A stretch of DNA of 21,261 bases from JBGSWC01 sp041752635 (lineage in GTDB: Bacteria; Planctomycetota; Planctomycetia; Pirellulales; Lacipirellulaceae), in NCBI GenBank assembly GCA_041752635.1, contig JBGSWC010000215.1:1-21261 (forward strand), read 5' to 3'. This document shows, piece after piece, positions 1 through 8,632 of the stretch. The first letter of the stretch is position 1; every line of letters begins with the position of its first letter. Under the pieces are notes generated by a model, which was given only the letters and a program-made list of their open reading frames with translations, did no database searches and had not been told where the DNA came from. The position numbers and the translations under genes were made by a program.

Positions 1-136
1 TTGCTGCTAACAGCTTCGCCGCGTCCGGCAAACTATGATGGCAATCTGTAGGACGGGAACCGCCAAGCCGCCACCAGTGCCGAGGGGAATCATCGCTTCG
101 GGATTTGATCAACCGCAGAGTCGTTCATCGAGGGAA

Positions 137-330
137 CGCGGATTAACGCTGATGCACGCGGATGATCGCAGATAGTCATCGTTCGTGCATCGTACGTTGA
201 TGGTTAGTTCGCTAAGGGCGCAAGCCCGAGGAAATGCGACTGTCGCCATTCATCGCATTTTCCATCAAAATCCATCTGCGACTGTCTACGTCTCCCTGCG
301 ACTGACCGCGACTGTCCGCGTCCATCGGCG
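137..330. repeat. Degenerate short direct repeats in noncoding DNA
   Basis: CGCGGAT occurs at 137-143 and 157-163, twenty bases apart. The word GCGACTG followed by TC, AC or similar occurs near 236, 278, 298 and 308, the last three at 10- or 20-base spacing, each followed by a CGTC or CCGCG string. The copies are imperfect and have no CRISPR-like unique spacers. From memory, similar GCGGAT/GCGACTG-type intergenic strings recur in planctomycete and verrucomicrobial genomes, but I could not check that. Confidence 0.4.
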
Positions 331-608
331 TTCGCTGGAATCGGTTGCATCGCGAACTGGCGCTCTCCGGGTGATCCTTGATGCTGTTTGTCGAGGCGAA
401 GCTTTCAACCGACGCGTGGCGGCCTTCGCGCCTTGGCGGTTCTGTTAACTGCCAGAAAAAATTTGTCAGACACGCTTCGCCCTGGACGATTGCCGAACGA
501 TTCCTCATACGAATCTAAGCGGCAACGTCGCTGCCGAAATGTTGCGTGAGCGCTTCGATGGCCGCACTCATGCGCGGTGGCCCGCGAACGCAATCGTGTG
601 TGAGTTCG

Positions 609-626
609 TGGCCACGAGAGTGGCCA
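609..626. repeat. Perfect inverted repeat (7-bp stem, GAGA loop)
   Basis: TGGCCAC at 609-615 pairs with GTGGCCA at 620-626 around a GAGA tetraloop. It lies about 150 bases beyond the stop codon of the minus-strand autokinase gene. No T tract follows on either strand, so it is not a classical intrinsic terminator; it could be an RNA 3'-end structure or a member of a dispersed palindrome family. Confidence 0.4.
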
Positions 627-773
627 GGCCTTGTTGGACTAACAGTCACGAAAAATCAAACGCCTACCGGCCAAACTCGCCATTGTGGCTAGCGGCGGTT
701 ATTTGCATCAGCGCATCGCGACTAACCCAATCGGGAACCAAGTCGATCCGGCCCTCAAGCTCGTTGTTCCCGA

Positions 774-3038
774 TCACTTAGTCGTTCGTGTGAGCTGCCT
801 GGGCGATGCGTCGCCGCTCGTCTCGGTGCTGTCGTTTCGCGCCGCGATTTCATCGTCGTTATATCCGTAGGCGATTTGATCATCGCTGCCGTAGCCGCCG
901 TAGCCGTCATAGGCGTTTCCGTGGCCGTAACCATAATCGAGTTTTCGCGGAGGCACACCGTTGACAACCACTCCAATTCGGGTGGCGCGAACTTTCCACA
1001 ACTCATCACGAGCAGCAACGCTCATCCGACGCGTGGCATGTTCGGCGCGCAGCACCAACAGTGTGCAGTGGCCCATTGTGGCAATCACCCGCGCGTCGGC
1101 CACCGGCATCACGGGGGGCGAGTCGACAATGACGCGATCGTAGTGCTCCAACAGGCCTGCGAGCATTTCGGCGAAATAGCCATTATTGAGCAGTTCCGCC
1201 GGATTCGGTGGCAGTTTGCCGCAGGGAAGTAGATCGAGATTCGGCGTCTCGGTGTTGACAACCGCTTCTAACGGCGGCCGCCTTTCGGCGAGCACGCTGG
1301 CGAGGCCATGCTTGTTCGTGGCGCTGAATATTTCGCACTGTGTTGGCTTTCGCATATCGGCATCGATCAGCAGCACACGCTGGCCCATTTGTGCCATCGC
1401 AATCGCCAAATTGCTCGCGACGATGCTCTTGCCATCGCCTGGAGAGGGACTGGTGACGACGACAATCTTTGTTTGTTCGCCACTAAGACCGAAATGGACA
1501 CCGGTGCGAAGCGTTCGTACCGATTCGGCAGCCGACGAGCGAGGACGTGTGGCGATGATACGTCCTGCCGCCGCACGCGTCTTTTCAGCCACTAGCAGCG
1601 GCAAAGTTCCAACAATCGGCAACTGAACAGCCTGAGCGATTTCGTCGATTGAACGGAGGCGGTGATCGAGCAAGTCGCGCAGCCAAGCCAGCCCAAACCC
1701 AATCAAACCGCCCAAGACGACACCGAGGCCGAGGAATTTCGACTGTTCGGGGTAGCTCTGGAATCCAGGAGTCGCGACCTCCATGATGCTGACGTTGCGA
1801 GCCGCTACCGCCTCTTCACTGAGGTTGAGTTGTTTGATCTGTTCATCGACTAGGTCGCTAGCCGACTCGGCTCTGGTGAGCTCGTCGCGTAGCCCTTCGA
1901 GAGCTACCGTTTGCGAGCTGACTTCGGTCGCGAGCCCAAACTGTTCGTCGTAGGCCGCCTTTAGTTCGTCGCGCTTGTGCTGAAGTAAATCGGCCTCTTG
2001 CCGCTGGGCGTCGACATAGGCTTCGACGATATTGGCCTGCTGCTTATCGCGACGCTCGCGGAGATCGGCCAACGATGCATTGAGGAGCTTGACTCGCGGA
2101 TAGCCTTCGCCCCAGCGCGTTAACTCCGCAGCAAGCTGCTGTTCGAGATCGCTAATCTGGCTTTCGAGGTTTTCGCCACGCAAGAATTGTGAGTCGGCCG
2201 TCGCCATTTCGAGCAGAAACGGACGCTGACTTGGCTGGTCGTACATTTTCTTGACGCGGTTGTATCGCGCCTTTGATTGCAGCAGCTCAATTTCGGTCTG
2301 ATTTAACTCGCTCGACAACATGCCAAAACGTTGTGTTACGACGTTCCCGTCGCTGGTCTGCACCGACAGGGCGACATTCTCGCGGCGAAAATCGTCGAGT
2401 CGCTGGCGGGCCGCTGCTAATTCGTCGTCACGGCGAATCTTCTCGTTCCTGAGAATGTTCAGCACATCGACGACGTCGGTGCGTCGGTCTTCGGAATACT
2501 TAGTGATGTAGGAATCGACCACTGCATTCACCACCTGTGCCGCGTCATTGGCATCGCTCAGCTCGGCCGAAATCGTGATGATGTCGTTGTCCTGGCCGAT
2601 GCTGACCTGCACAACTTGCCGCAACAGACCGACCGGATTATCGGCTTCGCGAATGGCACGCAACTCTCGGACTTCGGGCTGTTCGGCGGCAGCCGCCAGC
2701 ACCGACGTTGAACGGATAATCTCGGCTTGGGTATTGAGAAAGTTACCTGAGGTCCCCATCGCAAAATCGGCACCGACCATCTTTGGCAGACTACGTTCGA
2801 CCAAAATCTGCGACGCACTCGTGTATCGGGGCGTCGCCCGTTGCAACGCGGCCCACGCGACGGCTCCACCCAACAGCAGACACAGCAGAATCAGCCAGCG
2901 GCTTCGCCAAGCAATCGCGAGCAGGTTAGCCTGCGTGCTTGAATCTGGCTCATCAGCGACCATCGCCGCCGGAAGACGATACTCCGGCGGCCCGGACTGC
3001 GGCATTTCAACGAGGCCATTTCCGGTCGAACTATTCAC
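774..3038 (-). CDS. Polysaccharide co-polymerase / tyrosine autokinase (Wzz-BY-kinase, Wzc/GumC-like)
   Basis: This is an inner-membrane protein of 754 residues, close to the usual Wzc length, that controls chain length and export of exopolysaccharide and cycles through tyrosine phosphorylation. A first membrane helix at about 47-65 is followed by a Wzz-type periplasmic domain (about 66-190), long coiled coil (about 190-410) and a second helix at about 435-453. The cytoplasmic kinase shows the EX2RX2R oligomerisation motif (E505, R508, R511), Walker A SPSPGDGKS (530-538), Walker A' VLLIDADMRKP (555-565) and Walker B RVIVDSPP (635-642). The C-terminal tail holds seven tyrosines between 702 and 726 in a Gly/Tyr-rich run, the expected autophosphorylation cluster. 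The GTG start is preceded by GAGG nine bases upstream. It diverges from the PEP-CTERM/TIGR03790/ligase run. No glycosyltransferase lies beside it in the window. The family assignment is firm; the polymer is unknown. Confidence 0.95.
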   Translation of the reverse strand: MNSSTGNGLVEMPQSGPPEYRLPAAMVADEPDSSTQANLLAIAWRSRWLILLCLLLGGAVAWAALQRATPRYTSASQILVERSLPKMVGADFAMGTSGNFLNTQAEIIRSTSVLAAAAEQPEVRELRAIREADNPVGLLRQVVQVSIGQDNDIITISAELSDANDAAQVVNAVVDSYITKYSEDRRTDVVDVLNILRNEKIRRDDELAAARQRLDDFRRENVALSVQTSDGNVVTQRFGMLSSELNQTEIELLQSKARYNRVKKMYDQPSQRPFLLEMATADSQFLRGENLESQISDLEQQLAAELTRWGEGYPRVKLLNASLADLRERRDKQQANIVEAYVDAQRQEADLLQHKRDELKAAYDEQFGLATEVSSQTVALEGLRDELTRAESASDLVDEQIKQLNLSEEAVAARNVSIMEVATPGFQSYPEQSKFLGLGVVLGGLIGFGLAWLRDLLDHRLRSIDEIAQAVQLPIVGTLPLLVAEKTRAAAGRIIATRPRSSAAESVRTLRTGVHFGLSGEQTKIVVVTSPSPGDGKSIVASNLAIAMAQMGQRVLLIDADMRKPTQCEIFSATNKHGLASVLAERRPPLEAVVNTETPNLDLLPCGKLPPNPAELLNNGYFAEMLAGLLEHYDRVIVDSPPVMPVADARVIATMGHCTLLVLRAEHATRRMSVAARDELWKVRATRIGVVVNGVPPRKLDYGYGHGNAYDGYGGYGSDDQIAYGYNDDEIAARNDSTETSGDASPRQLTRTTK

Positions 3039-3224
3039 AAATGCTCACCTCACAAATGTCGGTAGGGGCAGGCGACCCAGGCTGGGCAACGTCCGAGAAA
3101 GGCGGTTAGTGGGACTACGGTAATCGACACGCCCATTGAACAGACTATCAAGCCAGTGCCAATTTAGGAACAACTTGTCAGCGTTAAAGTGCCATGGGGC
3201 CCATTTTTGACCCTCTTGCCCCTC

Positions 3225-3245
3225 AGTTCCGTTAGTTTCGGAACT
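3225..3245. promoter_or_regulatory. Inverted repeat, possible operator
   Basis: AGTTCCG at 3225-3231 is mirrored by CGGAACT at 3239-3245 around a 7-base TTAGTTT spacer. The 14-base centre-to-centre spacing is about one and a half helical turns, compatible with a dimeric regulator, but an RNA hairpin in the autokinase leader is equally possible. No matching copy was found elsewhere in the window. Confidence 0.3.
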
Positions 3246-3349
3246 AATTCTTCGCTCGGCATCGACCCCAACTCGATCTCTCGTGCAGCTCGCAAGAGAT
3301 AGGAGCGGGCAGGGGCTAGAAAAAAATTTGGCGGACGGGAAAAAAAGAT

Positions 3350-3378
3350 TTGAATCTGGTGTTGATGCCAACTATCAT
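3350..3378 (+). promoter_or_regulatory. Sigma70-like promoter of the PEP-CTERM/TIGR03790/ligase run
   Basis: TTGAAT at 3350-3355 and TATCAT at 3373-3378 are separated by exactly 17 bases. The TATCAT box matches the consensus at five of six positions. A-rich runs at about 3320-3326 and 3341-3346 could act as an UP element. The predicted start near 3385 would leave a leader of about 115 bases before the ATG at 3502. Confidence 0.45.
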
Positions 3379-3501
3379 GATCGACATTAAAGGAACAGGC
3401 ACTCTGGTTTGCTTGAGGGGGGAATCTCTCTGGCACATCCGAGGGCATAACCTCAATTAGCAACGGATGGCAGCAAATTCTCGATTCCGGAGCTTACGAG
3501 C

Positions 3502-4257
3502 ATGCACGCCATTTCGCGGTATTTTCTGTTTCTCACGCTGGCAATGACACCCGCTGCCGCATCGGCAGATTTGGTGATCACTCAATATTACCAGGACTAC
3601 ACTGGCATACTGTACGGGCCCCAGCATAGTTGGCTCGAAATCTTAAACACCAGCGACCAGCCCATCAATTTGTCGGCGTTCAATATCGGGGTTTGGCGTA
3701 ACGATAATACCGGGGGCTACAAAACAGGCAACACTCCCTCGTCCTCTGGCGTGCTTCCCAATCTGACAATTGCGCCGGGAGCGGTCGGACTGATTTCTAA
3801 CCCAGGTGCGCAACCGACGTATGCCCAATCGGGTGCCTTAACTACCGCGCAGCTCGATCAATTTTCACCAAACGGATCGGTTGGCATCTATTCCGGGGCG
3901 CGGAACAATTACCAAGTCGCCAATCTGATCGATGCCATTGGCTTCGCTGACGGCCAATTGCTCGGCAGCGACCAAAGCTGGGTAAGGCTGACGCTCGATC
4001 CGGGCTATGACCTTAATCCCGGCTCGGATGTGACCGACTTCCCCGATGTTTGGCAATCGTTCTCGATCGCCACGGTGAGCAATCCCAGCGTCACCGGCGA
4101 CGCCCGACTTGGTGTCGCCAACCCCGCCCCGGCCAGCGTGGCAGCCATTCCCGAAGCAACCCCTTGGAAAGCGGGCCTAGCTGTATCGTGTTTGTTGCTA
4201 TTGGGATTTGCTTGGAAAAAGTTCAGTGTGGTCGGCGCGCGTTCGTGCGACTGTTGA
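3502..4257 (+). CDS. Secreted PEP-CTERM-like protein with a lamin-tail-like N-terminal region
   Basis: This is a 251-residue exported protein. A signal peptide covers about residues 1-22, with a hydrophobic core FLFLTLAM and an ASA cleavage region. The mature part begins LVITQYYQDY and has SWLEILNTSDQPINLS (43-58), the shape of the lamin-tail-domain opening seen in many bacterial surface proteins. Near the C-terminus, IPEA (216-219) is followed by a helix GLAVSCLLLLGFAW and basic KK, matching a PEP-CTERM sorting signal except that the canonical last P is A. Ten further residues including two cysteines follow the KK, longer than usual. The ATG has GGAG nine bases upstream. It heads a probable three-gene run with the TIGR03790 and ligase genes. 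The function is unknown; cell-surface or matrix location is inferred. Confidence 0.85.
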   Translation: MHAISRYFLFLTLAMTPAAASADLVITQYYQDYTGILYGPQHSWLEILNTSDQPINLSAFNIGVWRNDNTGGYKTGNTPSSSGVLPNLTIAPGAVGLISNPGAQPTYAQSGALTTAQLDQFSPNGSVGIYSGARNNYQVANLIDAIGFADGQLLGSDQSWVRLTLDPGYDLNPGSDVTDFPDVWQSFSIATVSNPSVTGDARLGVANPAPASVAAIPEATPWKAGLAVSCLLLLGFAWKKFSVVGARSCDC

Positions 4258-4326
4258 AGGACTGTCGGTTTCGCCCGCTGTCGCCCCTTCCACTGCAACC
4301 TGCCGATCCATCGGCGAGAATGTTTC

Positions 4327-5988
4327 ATGCTGCACCAATTTATACTCGCCGCCGGCCGACTAGCGGGGCGTGCGGTCGTGTTGGTCGCACTCGCGTTGAC
4401 CGCGCTTTCTTCAACCACTCGGCCGTGTGGGGCCGAACTGAAGCCGAGTGAAATCGCGCTCGTCGCCGCTCGCAGCAGTCGCGAATCGCAAGCGTTGGCG
4501 CAATACTACTGCAAACAGCGGAGCGTGCCGGTCGAGAACATCTGTCTGGTTGATGTACCTCGCGACGAGTTGTTGTTGCGTGAGACGTGGACTTGGGCGA
4601 TTCGCCCCGAAATCCAGAAATGGCTGCGAGAGAACGATCCCGACGAAAAACTCCGCTGTTTCGTCACGGTGTGGGATGTCCCACTTCGAATCGGCCCGGC
4701 CGATGCCACGCCCGAGATCAAGCGATACCAATCGTTTCTCATGGAAGAACGCAACAATCGGCTCCGGCTGCTCAAGCAAACGACCGAGTCGCTCAATGCA
4801 CTTGCCACCGGCGACGAACCCGAGAGGATCGACCTAGCCCCGGGCGATGGGTTGGTTAACATTCGCACCGATCTCGAAACCGCATTGCAAGCTGCCCAAA
4901 AAGCGTTGGCGACCAAGACCGAAGCCGAGCGAATTCTCGATGGCCAAAAGTTGCAACGGCTCGCCACCATCGCTGGTGGCGATCGGGTGTTACTGCTGGG
5001 CATCGATCAACAGATCGACGCCCAAGGTGCCGCTACGCCGCAGCCCATGCGTGAGCAATTCGATGTTCTCCGCGGGCGGACATCGGCATTTCTCGAAACC
5101 AGGTCGTTGCTCGAGCAAACGCCCCCCGGCGAGCAGCGTGATGCACTATTGATCGCGACCATCGAACGAACCACCGGCCTGCTCGGTACGGTCGAATGGC
5201 TCAACGAACAGATTGAGATTGCCCGCAAGGGCGAAACCGGCAGCAGCTTCGATAGCGAGCTTTCGCTGGTCACTTGGGCCGACGACTACCAGTTGCTCCG
5301 CTGGCAGCCCAATTACCTGAGGCCGGCCTACGACAATTCGCAGTTACGCCAGATCAACCGCACTTTTATGGTCGCTCGCCTCGACGGGCCAACGATCGAA
5401 ATCGCCAAGCGACTGATCGACGACGCCATCGCCGTCGAAAATGCGGGCGGACTCAAAGGGAAAGTCTACATCGACGCCCGCGGCCTCGCCAAAGCCGACC
5501 AACCGAACACTATTCAGCCGGGCAGCTATGAGGATTACGACCGAGCGCTCGTCGACACGGCCAAGGGAATCGAGCAGACCATGCCGTTGAAAGTCGTCCT
5601 CAACGAATCGCCCGAGTTGTTCCAGCCCGGCGAATGTCCTGATGCGGCCCTCTATCTAGGCTGGTATAGCCTCGCCAAGTACGTCGACGCATTCGACTTC
5701 GCCAAGGGAGCGGTCGCGATTCACTATGCGAGTGGCGAAGCGACCACGCTGCGAAAGCAAGAGAGCCAAGTTTGGTGCAAGCGGCTGCTCGAAGATGGTG
5801 TCTGCGCGACTGTTGGCCCGGTCTACGAGCCTTACCTCATGGCGTTCCCCCGCCCCAACGAATTCGCCGCGCTACTGCTGCAGGGCGATTTGACGCTGGT
5901 CGAAGTCTATTACCGCACCAAGCCATTCAATAGCTGGATGATGACGCTGGTGGGCGATCCGTTGTACCGGCCCTTTGGGGACAGGTAG
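4327..5988 (+). CDS. TIGR03790-family exported protein of unknown function
   Basis: This 553-residue protein has a signal peptide or N-terminal membrane anchor (about 1-36, core VVLVALALTAL). The mature N-terminal block starting SEIALVAARSS, then YCKQRSVPVENICLVDVP and FVTVWDVPLRIG, and the C-terminal block GPVYEPY (497-503) through LVGDPLYRPF (541-550), match the pattern I know for TIGR03790, a family seen mainly in planctomycetes, acidobacteria and similar phyla without an assigned function. The middle (about 125-300) is a Lys/Glu-rich, probably helical insertion. H466 in AIHYASGEA and C493 in GVCATVG sit at the ends of two predicted strands, a layout reminiscent of caspase/C25-like folds, but that is only a guess. 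It lies 69 bases after the PEP-CTERM-like gene and just before or overlapping the ligase gene, suggesting shared transcription. Confidence 0.85.
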   Translation: MLHQFILAAGRLAGRAVVLVALALTALSSTTRPCGAELKPSEIALVAARSSRESQALAQYYCKQRSVPVENICLVDVPRDELLLRETWTWAIRPEIQKWLRENDPDEKLRCFVTVWDVPLRIGPADATPEIKRYQSFLMEERNNRLRLLKQTTESLNALATGDEPERIDLAPGDGLVNIRTDLETALQAAQKALATKTEAERILDGQKLQRLATIAGGDRVLLLGIDQQIDAQGAATPQPMREQFDVLRGRTSAFLETRSLLEQTPPGEQRDALLIATIERTTGLLGTVEWLNEQIEIARKGETGSSFDSELSLVTWADDYQLLRWQPNYLRPAYDNSQLRQINRTFMVARLDGPTIEIAKRLIDDAIAVENAGGLKGKVYIDARGLAKADQPNTIQPGSYEDYDRALVDTAKGIEQTMPLKVVLNESPELFQPGECPDAALYLGWYSLAKYVDAFDFAKGAVAIHYASGEATTLRKQESQVWCKRLLEDGVCATVGPVYEPYLMAFPRPNEFAALLLQGDLTLVEVYYRTKPFNSWMMTLVGDPLYRPFGDR

Positions 5989-6031
5989 CTACCGCTCGAT
6001 CAATCCCCCTCCATCACCGGAGCCAGTTTGG

Positions 6032-8446
6032 GTGCCCAGTCGTCGTTACTATCTTCGGTCGCTGACCGCACCCGACACACTCGACCAAGCAACCCTGCTG
6101 CTGCTCGGGTTCATGCTCGCTTTTGCCGTGTTTGCATTTGGAGCGGTCGAGGCATGGAGCCAATTGGTGCTGCTGGGAATGGCGACGATGCTGATCGGCC
6201 TCACGATCGTTCGGCCGCTGGTCGATCCTGGATTTAAGCCTCGCGGTGGACTGATCGCGCTGCCCCTAATCGGATCGATCGGGCTGATGCTGGTTCAGAT
6301 CACGGCTGGGCTGTCGGTGGCAAATTACGAAACGGTTCATTGTCTTCGGCTTGCCTGGCTGGCACTCTGCGTGCTGGTGAGTGTCGCGTCGTTCGTCCGA
6401 TCACGGCAGCAGCTTGAGTCGCTGCTGAGCGTGGTGTTTTTGATTGGCTGCCTCCAATCGCTGTTATGTATCGCCCAAGTCGTGACGGGAGCCGACAAGC
6501 TCTATTGGACTGTCGACGCCGGCAGCGGGGGTATGCTCACGGCTGGCAGCTTTGTCAATCACAGCCACTTCTCGCAATTTGTGAATTTGACCATTGGTGC
6601 GGGAATCGCATTGCTACTGGTCCGCGTTCGCTGTGACCAGCGGAGTGGAAGTGGCGACTTATCGCAGTCAGCGAACTCGCCGAAGGCGAGTTTCAGACGC
6701 CACGGCGCGATTCTCGCCGGACTCGCGGTTTGTGTGCTGGGAGTTTGTTTGTCGCTCAGCCGCAATGGAATACTTTCGCTCAGCGTCGCGGCATTCGTTG
6801 TTGGTGGGGCGATGGCGCTGCAAAAGCGACTCGCTTGGCAGGGCTGGCTGCTCGCGCTGGTGCCCGCGCTGGTGTTCGGACTGCTCCTGTTTTTTGGTTT
6901 CGATGTTTTCTACGATCGTCTCGCATCGCTCGACGAAGCCGCTCACTACGCCGATCGCTGGGAGTTGACGCGGACGTCGTTCGTGGCCGGTAGCGATTAT
7001 TGGCTGACTGGCGCTGGATTGGGTTGCTACCACCTGATCTACCCGGCTTACGACACCACCGGCTCGGCGGCCGTCGCCCGCTATGCCGACAACGACTTCG
7101 CTCAACTGTTTGTCGAAGCGGGGGCGATCGGCATGTTGCTGCTGTTCGCGACCCTTGCCATCGTGGGCTGGCACTCATTGCGGGCTTTCGATCGGTCGAC
7201 TTCGGCGGCCGATGCGGTGTTTGGCTTGGTGTTGGGCCTCGTTGCCGTCTCGATTCACAGCTTCACCGACTTTGGCCAGCATATACCGGCCGTGTTCATG
7301 ATGACGATGGTCGTGCTTGGCTGCGTCGCGGCGGTGCCACACTTCGAATCGTCTAATCAGTCGCGTCGCGTCGAGCCCAATCAACAGCTTGCCAAGTCGA
7401 GCCAGATGCCGCGACTTGTGGCGCTCGGTGCTGTGGCAGTTGTGGTTCCGATAGGCGTTTGGGCGATTCACGGTGCAGCCGTTCACTACCAAGCCGAACA
7501 ATGGTGGAATGCCACGCTGGTTGCCGACAGCGACTTGCAGCGGCGCAATTGGGCCGGCGACGACAGAGACTACGCCGAGCTACTCACACTTGCCGAAAAT
7601 GCAATTGTCTGGCAGCCCGACCACGTCGAATATCGCTATTGGATCAACTACTATCGCTGGATGTCGTTGGTTCGCGACGGATCGGGGCCACTGGTGGCGG
7701 CTCACGACGCGGTCGATTGGACACCGATTCTCGCTCAACTTGCGGACGAGCTCGCGTCGATCCGCCAAGACTGTCCTCCATACCATGCTCCGTATGTTCT
7801 TGAAGCGCGACTGCGTGGCCAGATGGGCGAAGACGATGCCGCCGGCGAGCTGTATGCCCGCGGTGCGCAACTGGGACGATCTGACGCTCAGGCTCGATTT
7901 GCTTTGGGAGACTGGGCCGCACGACGCAATCAACCCGACGTCGCTCGACACGAACTGGCGGCTGCCGTAATGCTCGATGGCAGTTATTTTGGTCGTGCAG
8001 TCGAGTTGATGGTCAATGTGCTCGACGACATTACCGCAGCACGCGACTTGGCAGGTACGCAAAGCGATCGCATTCGCACGCTGATCGAAGTGCTCAAGAA
8101 GCGACCCGATCAAGCCGATTTGGTGACCGAATTAGAGCAATCGTTTGAGCAGCAGCTCGTCGAGCTGGCCCGTCAGGGTGAAGCCTCGGCCAGCCAGTTG
8201 ATGCTGCTGGCCAGCCAAGCCGCCGATCGAGGCGACCACGCGGAGTCGATCGCCCATTATCGCAAAGCGCTCGCAACCGACTACAACCGCCTGGAGTGGC
8301 GTCTGGCTTTGGCCGAACAGCTCAAGGCCGCGGGCGACTACGTTGCCGCCTTGCGTGAAGTTCGCATTTGCTTACGGCTGCGAGCGAACAACGCGACCGC
8401 AAGAAAGTTAGCCGATGAACTGGCGTTATTGATAGAGCCAGAGTGA
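6032..8446 (+). CDS. O-antigen ligase / polysaccharide polymerase (Wzy_C family) with C-terminal helical-repeat domain
   Basis: This is a polytopic membrane protein that joins or polymerises lipid-linked polysaccharide units on the periplasmic side. In the 804-residue version used here, about ten to twelve hydrophobic helices span residues 15-435. The conserved region has NHSHFSQF (176-183), SLSRNG (241-246), the large loop GAGLGCYH (327-334) and DNDFAQLFVEAGAIG, then HSFTDFGQHIP. A last helix at about 462-481 leads to a soluble tail of about 320 residues with TPR-like helices (e.g. DHAESIAHYRKALATD near the end), presumably periplasmic. I prefer GTG at 6032, which has GGAG nine bases upstream; the frame stays open to a TTG at 5975 that would overlap the TIGR03790 gene by 14 bases. 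Ligase and Wzy polymerase roles cannot be separated by sequence alone. Confidence 0.88.
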   Translation: MPSRRYYLRSLTAPDTLDQATLLLLGFMLAFAVFAFGAVEAWSQLVLLGMATMLIGLTIVRPLVDPGFKPRGGLIALPLIGSIGLMLVQITAGLSVANYETVHCLRLAWLALCVLVSVASFVRSRQQLESLLSVVFLIGCLQSLLCIAQVVTGADKLYWTVDAGSGGMLTAGSFVNHSHFSQFVNLTIGAGIALLLVRVRCDQRSGSGDLSQSANSPKASFRRHGAILAGLAVCVLGVCLSLSRNGILSLSVAAFVVGGAMALQKRLAWQGWLLALVPALVFGLLLFFGFDVFYDRLASLDEAAHYADRWELTRTSFVAGSDYWLTGAGLGCYHLIYPAYDTTGSAAVARYADNDFAQLFVEAGAIGMLLLFATLAIVGWHSLRAFDRSTSAADAVFGLVLGLVAVSIHSFTDFGQHIPAVFMMTMVVLGCVAAVPHFESSNQSRRVEPNQQLAKSSQMPRLVALGAVAVVVPIGVWAIHGAAVHYQAEQWWNATLVADSDLQRRNWAGDDRDYAELLTLAENAIVWQPDHVEYRYWINYYRWMSLVRDGSGPLVAAHDAVDWTPILAQLADELASIRQDCPPYHAPYVLEARLRGQMGEDDAAGELYARGAQLGRSDAQARFALGDWAARRNQPDVARHELAAAVMLDGSYFGRAVELMVNVLDDITAARDLAGTQSDRIRTLIEVLKKRPDQADLVTELEQSFEQQLVELARQGEASASQLMLLASQAADRGDHAESIAHYRKALATDYNRLEWRLALAEQLKAAGDYVAALREVRICLRLRANNATARKLADELALLIEPE

Positions 8447-8532
8447 ACGTGTCGCGAGGAAAATCGCACGAGATCAATCGTCGGGGCTTCTGCTGGTTCA
8501 CGCGAGATGATTACCACAAGTGCGAGAATCGT

Positions 8533-8582
8533 AGCGGTATTGCCGCTGGCGCAAAAGAAACTCCGCAGGCTGCAATGCCTGC
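8533..8582. terminator. Two hairpins between convergent genes
   Basis: AGCGG (8533-8537) pairs with CCGCT (8543-8547), and GCAGGC (8565-8570) pairs with GCCTGC (8577-8582) around a 6-base loop. They fall in the 186-base gap between the ends of the ligase gene and the small secreted protein gene, where transcription from both sides should stop. Neither has a T tract, so the assignment is weak. Confidence 0.3.
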
Positions 8583-8632
8583 AGAATGGGAAAGCTTTGA
8601 TGGAAACACAACGGCCTTTAGTAATAAAAGAC

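Larger units (their letters stand above)
1..773. other. Long gene-poor stretch with degenerate short repeats
   Basis: No reading frame here has a convincing start, domain or composition; the short frames on both strands overlap one another and look accidental. The first bases can be read as the last residues of a gene entering from the left in two frames (stops at 49-51 and 36-38), and I cannot choose between them. Positions 137-173 and 235-330 contain degenerate copies of CGCGGAT and GCGACTGTC words, and 412-444 has a GCG/TTGGCGG-rich string. A perfect hairpin lies at 609-626. The segment follows the end of the autokinase gene, so part of it may be 3' untranslated sequence. Confidence 0.6.
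3039..3501. promoter_or_regulatory. Divergent intergenic region between autokinase and PEP-CTERM-like gene
   Basis: This 463-base region separates two divergent genes and should hold promoters for both. On plus it contains a good sigma70-like promoter (3350-3378), with A-rich runs before it. It also carries a perfect inverted repeat at 3225-3245. I see no clear minus-strand promoter for the autokinase, and no short gene with a convincing start. A TGGCAC at 3431-3436 is not a proper sigma54 site. Confidence 0.55.

Noticed and set aside
1..51. C-terminal end of a gene entering from the left
   Set aside because: Two plus frames give plausible tails with stops at 36-38 and 49-51; too short to choose or to identify.
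137..330. CRISPR array
   Set aside because: The repeated words are short and imperfect, spacing is 10-20 bases, and there are no unique spacers or cas genes.
3431..3448. TGGCAC as a possible sigma54 -24 element upstream of the PEP-CTERM-like gene
   Set aside because: PEP-CTERM genes can be RpoN-dependent, but here a GC at the -12 position is off by one base and the rest of the -12 element does not match.
6668..7174. Minus-strand 168-residue frame opposite the ligase gene
   Set aside because: Antisense to conserved membrane segments of the ligase; biased composition without any motif.
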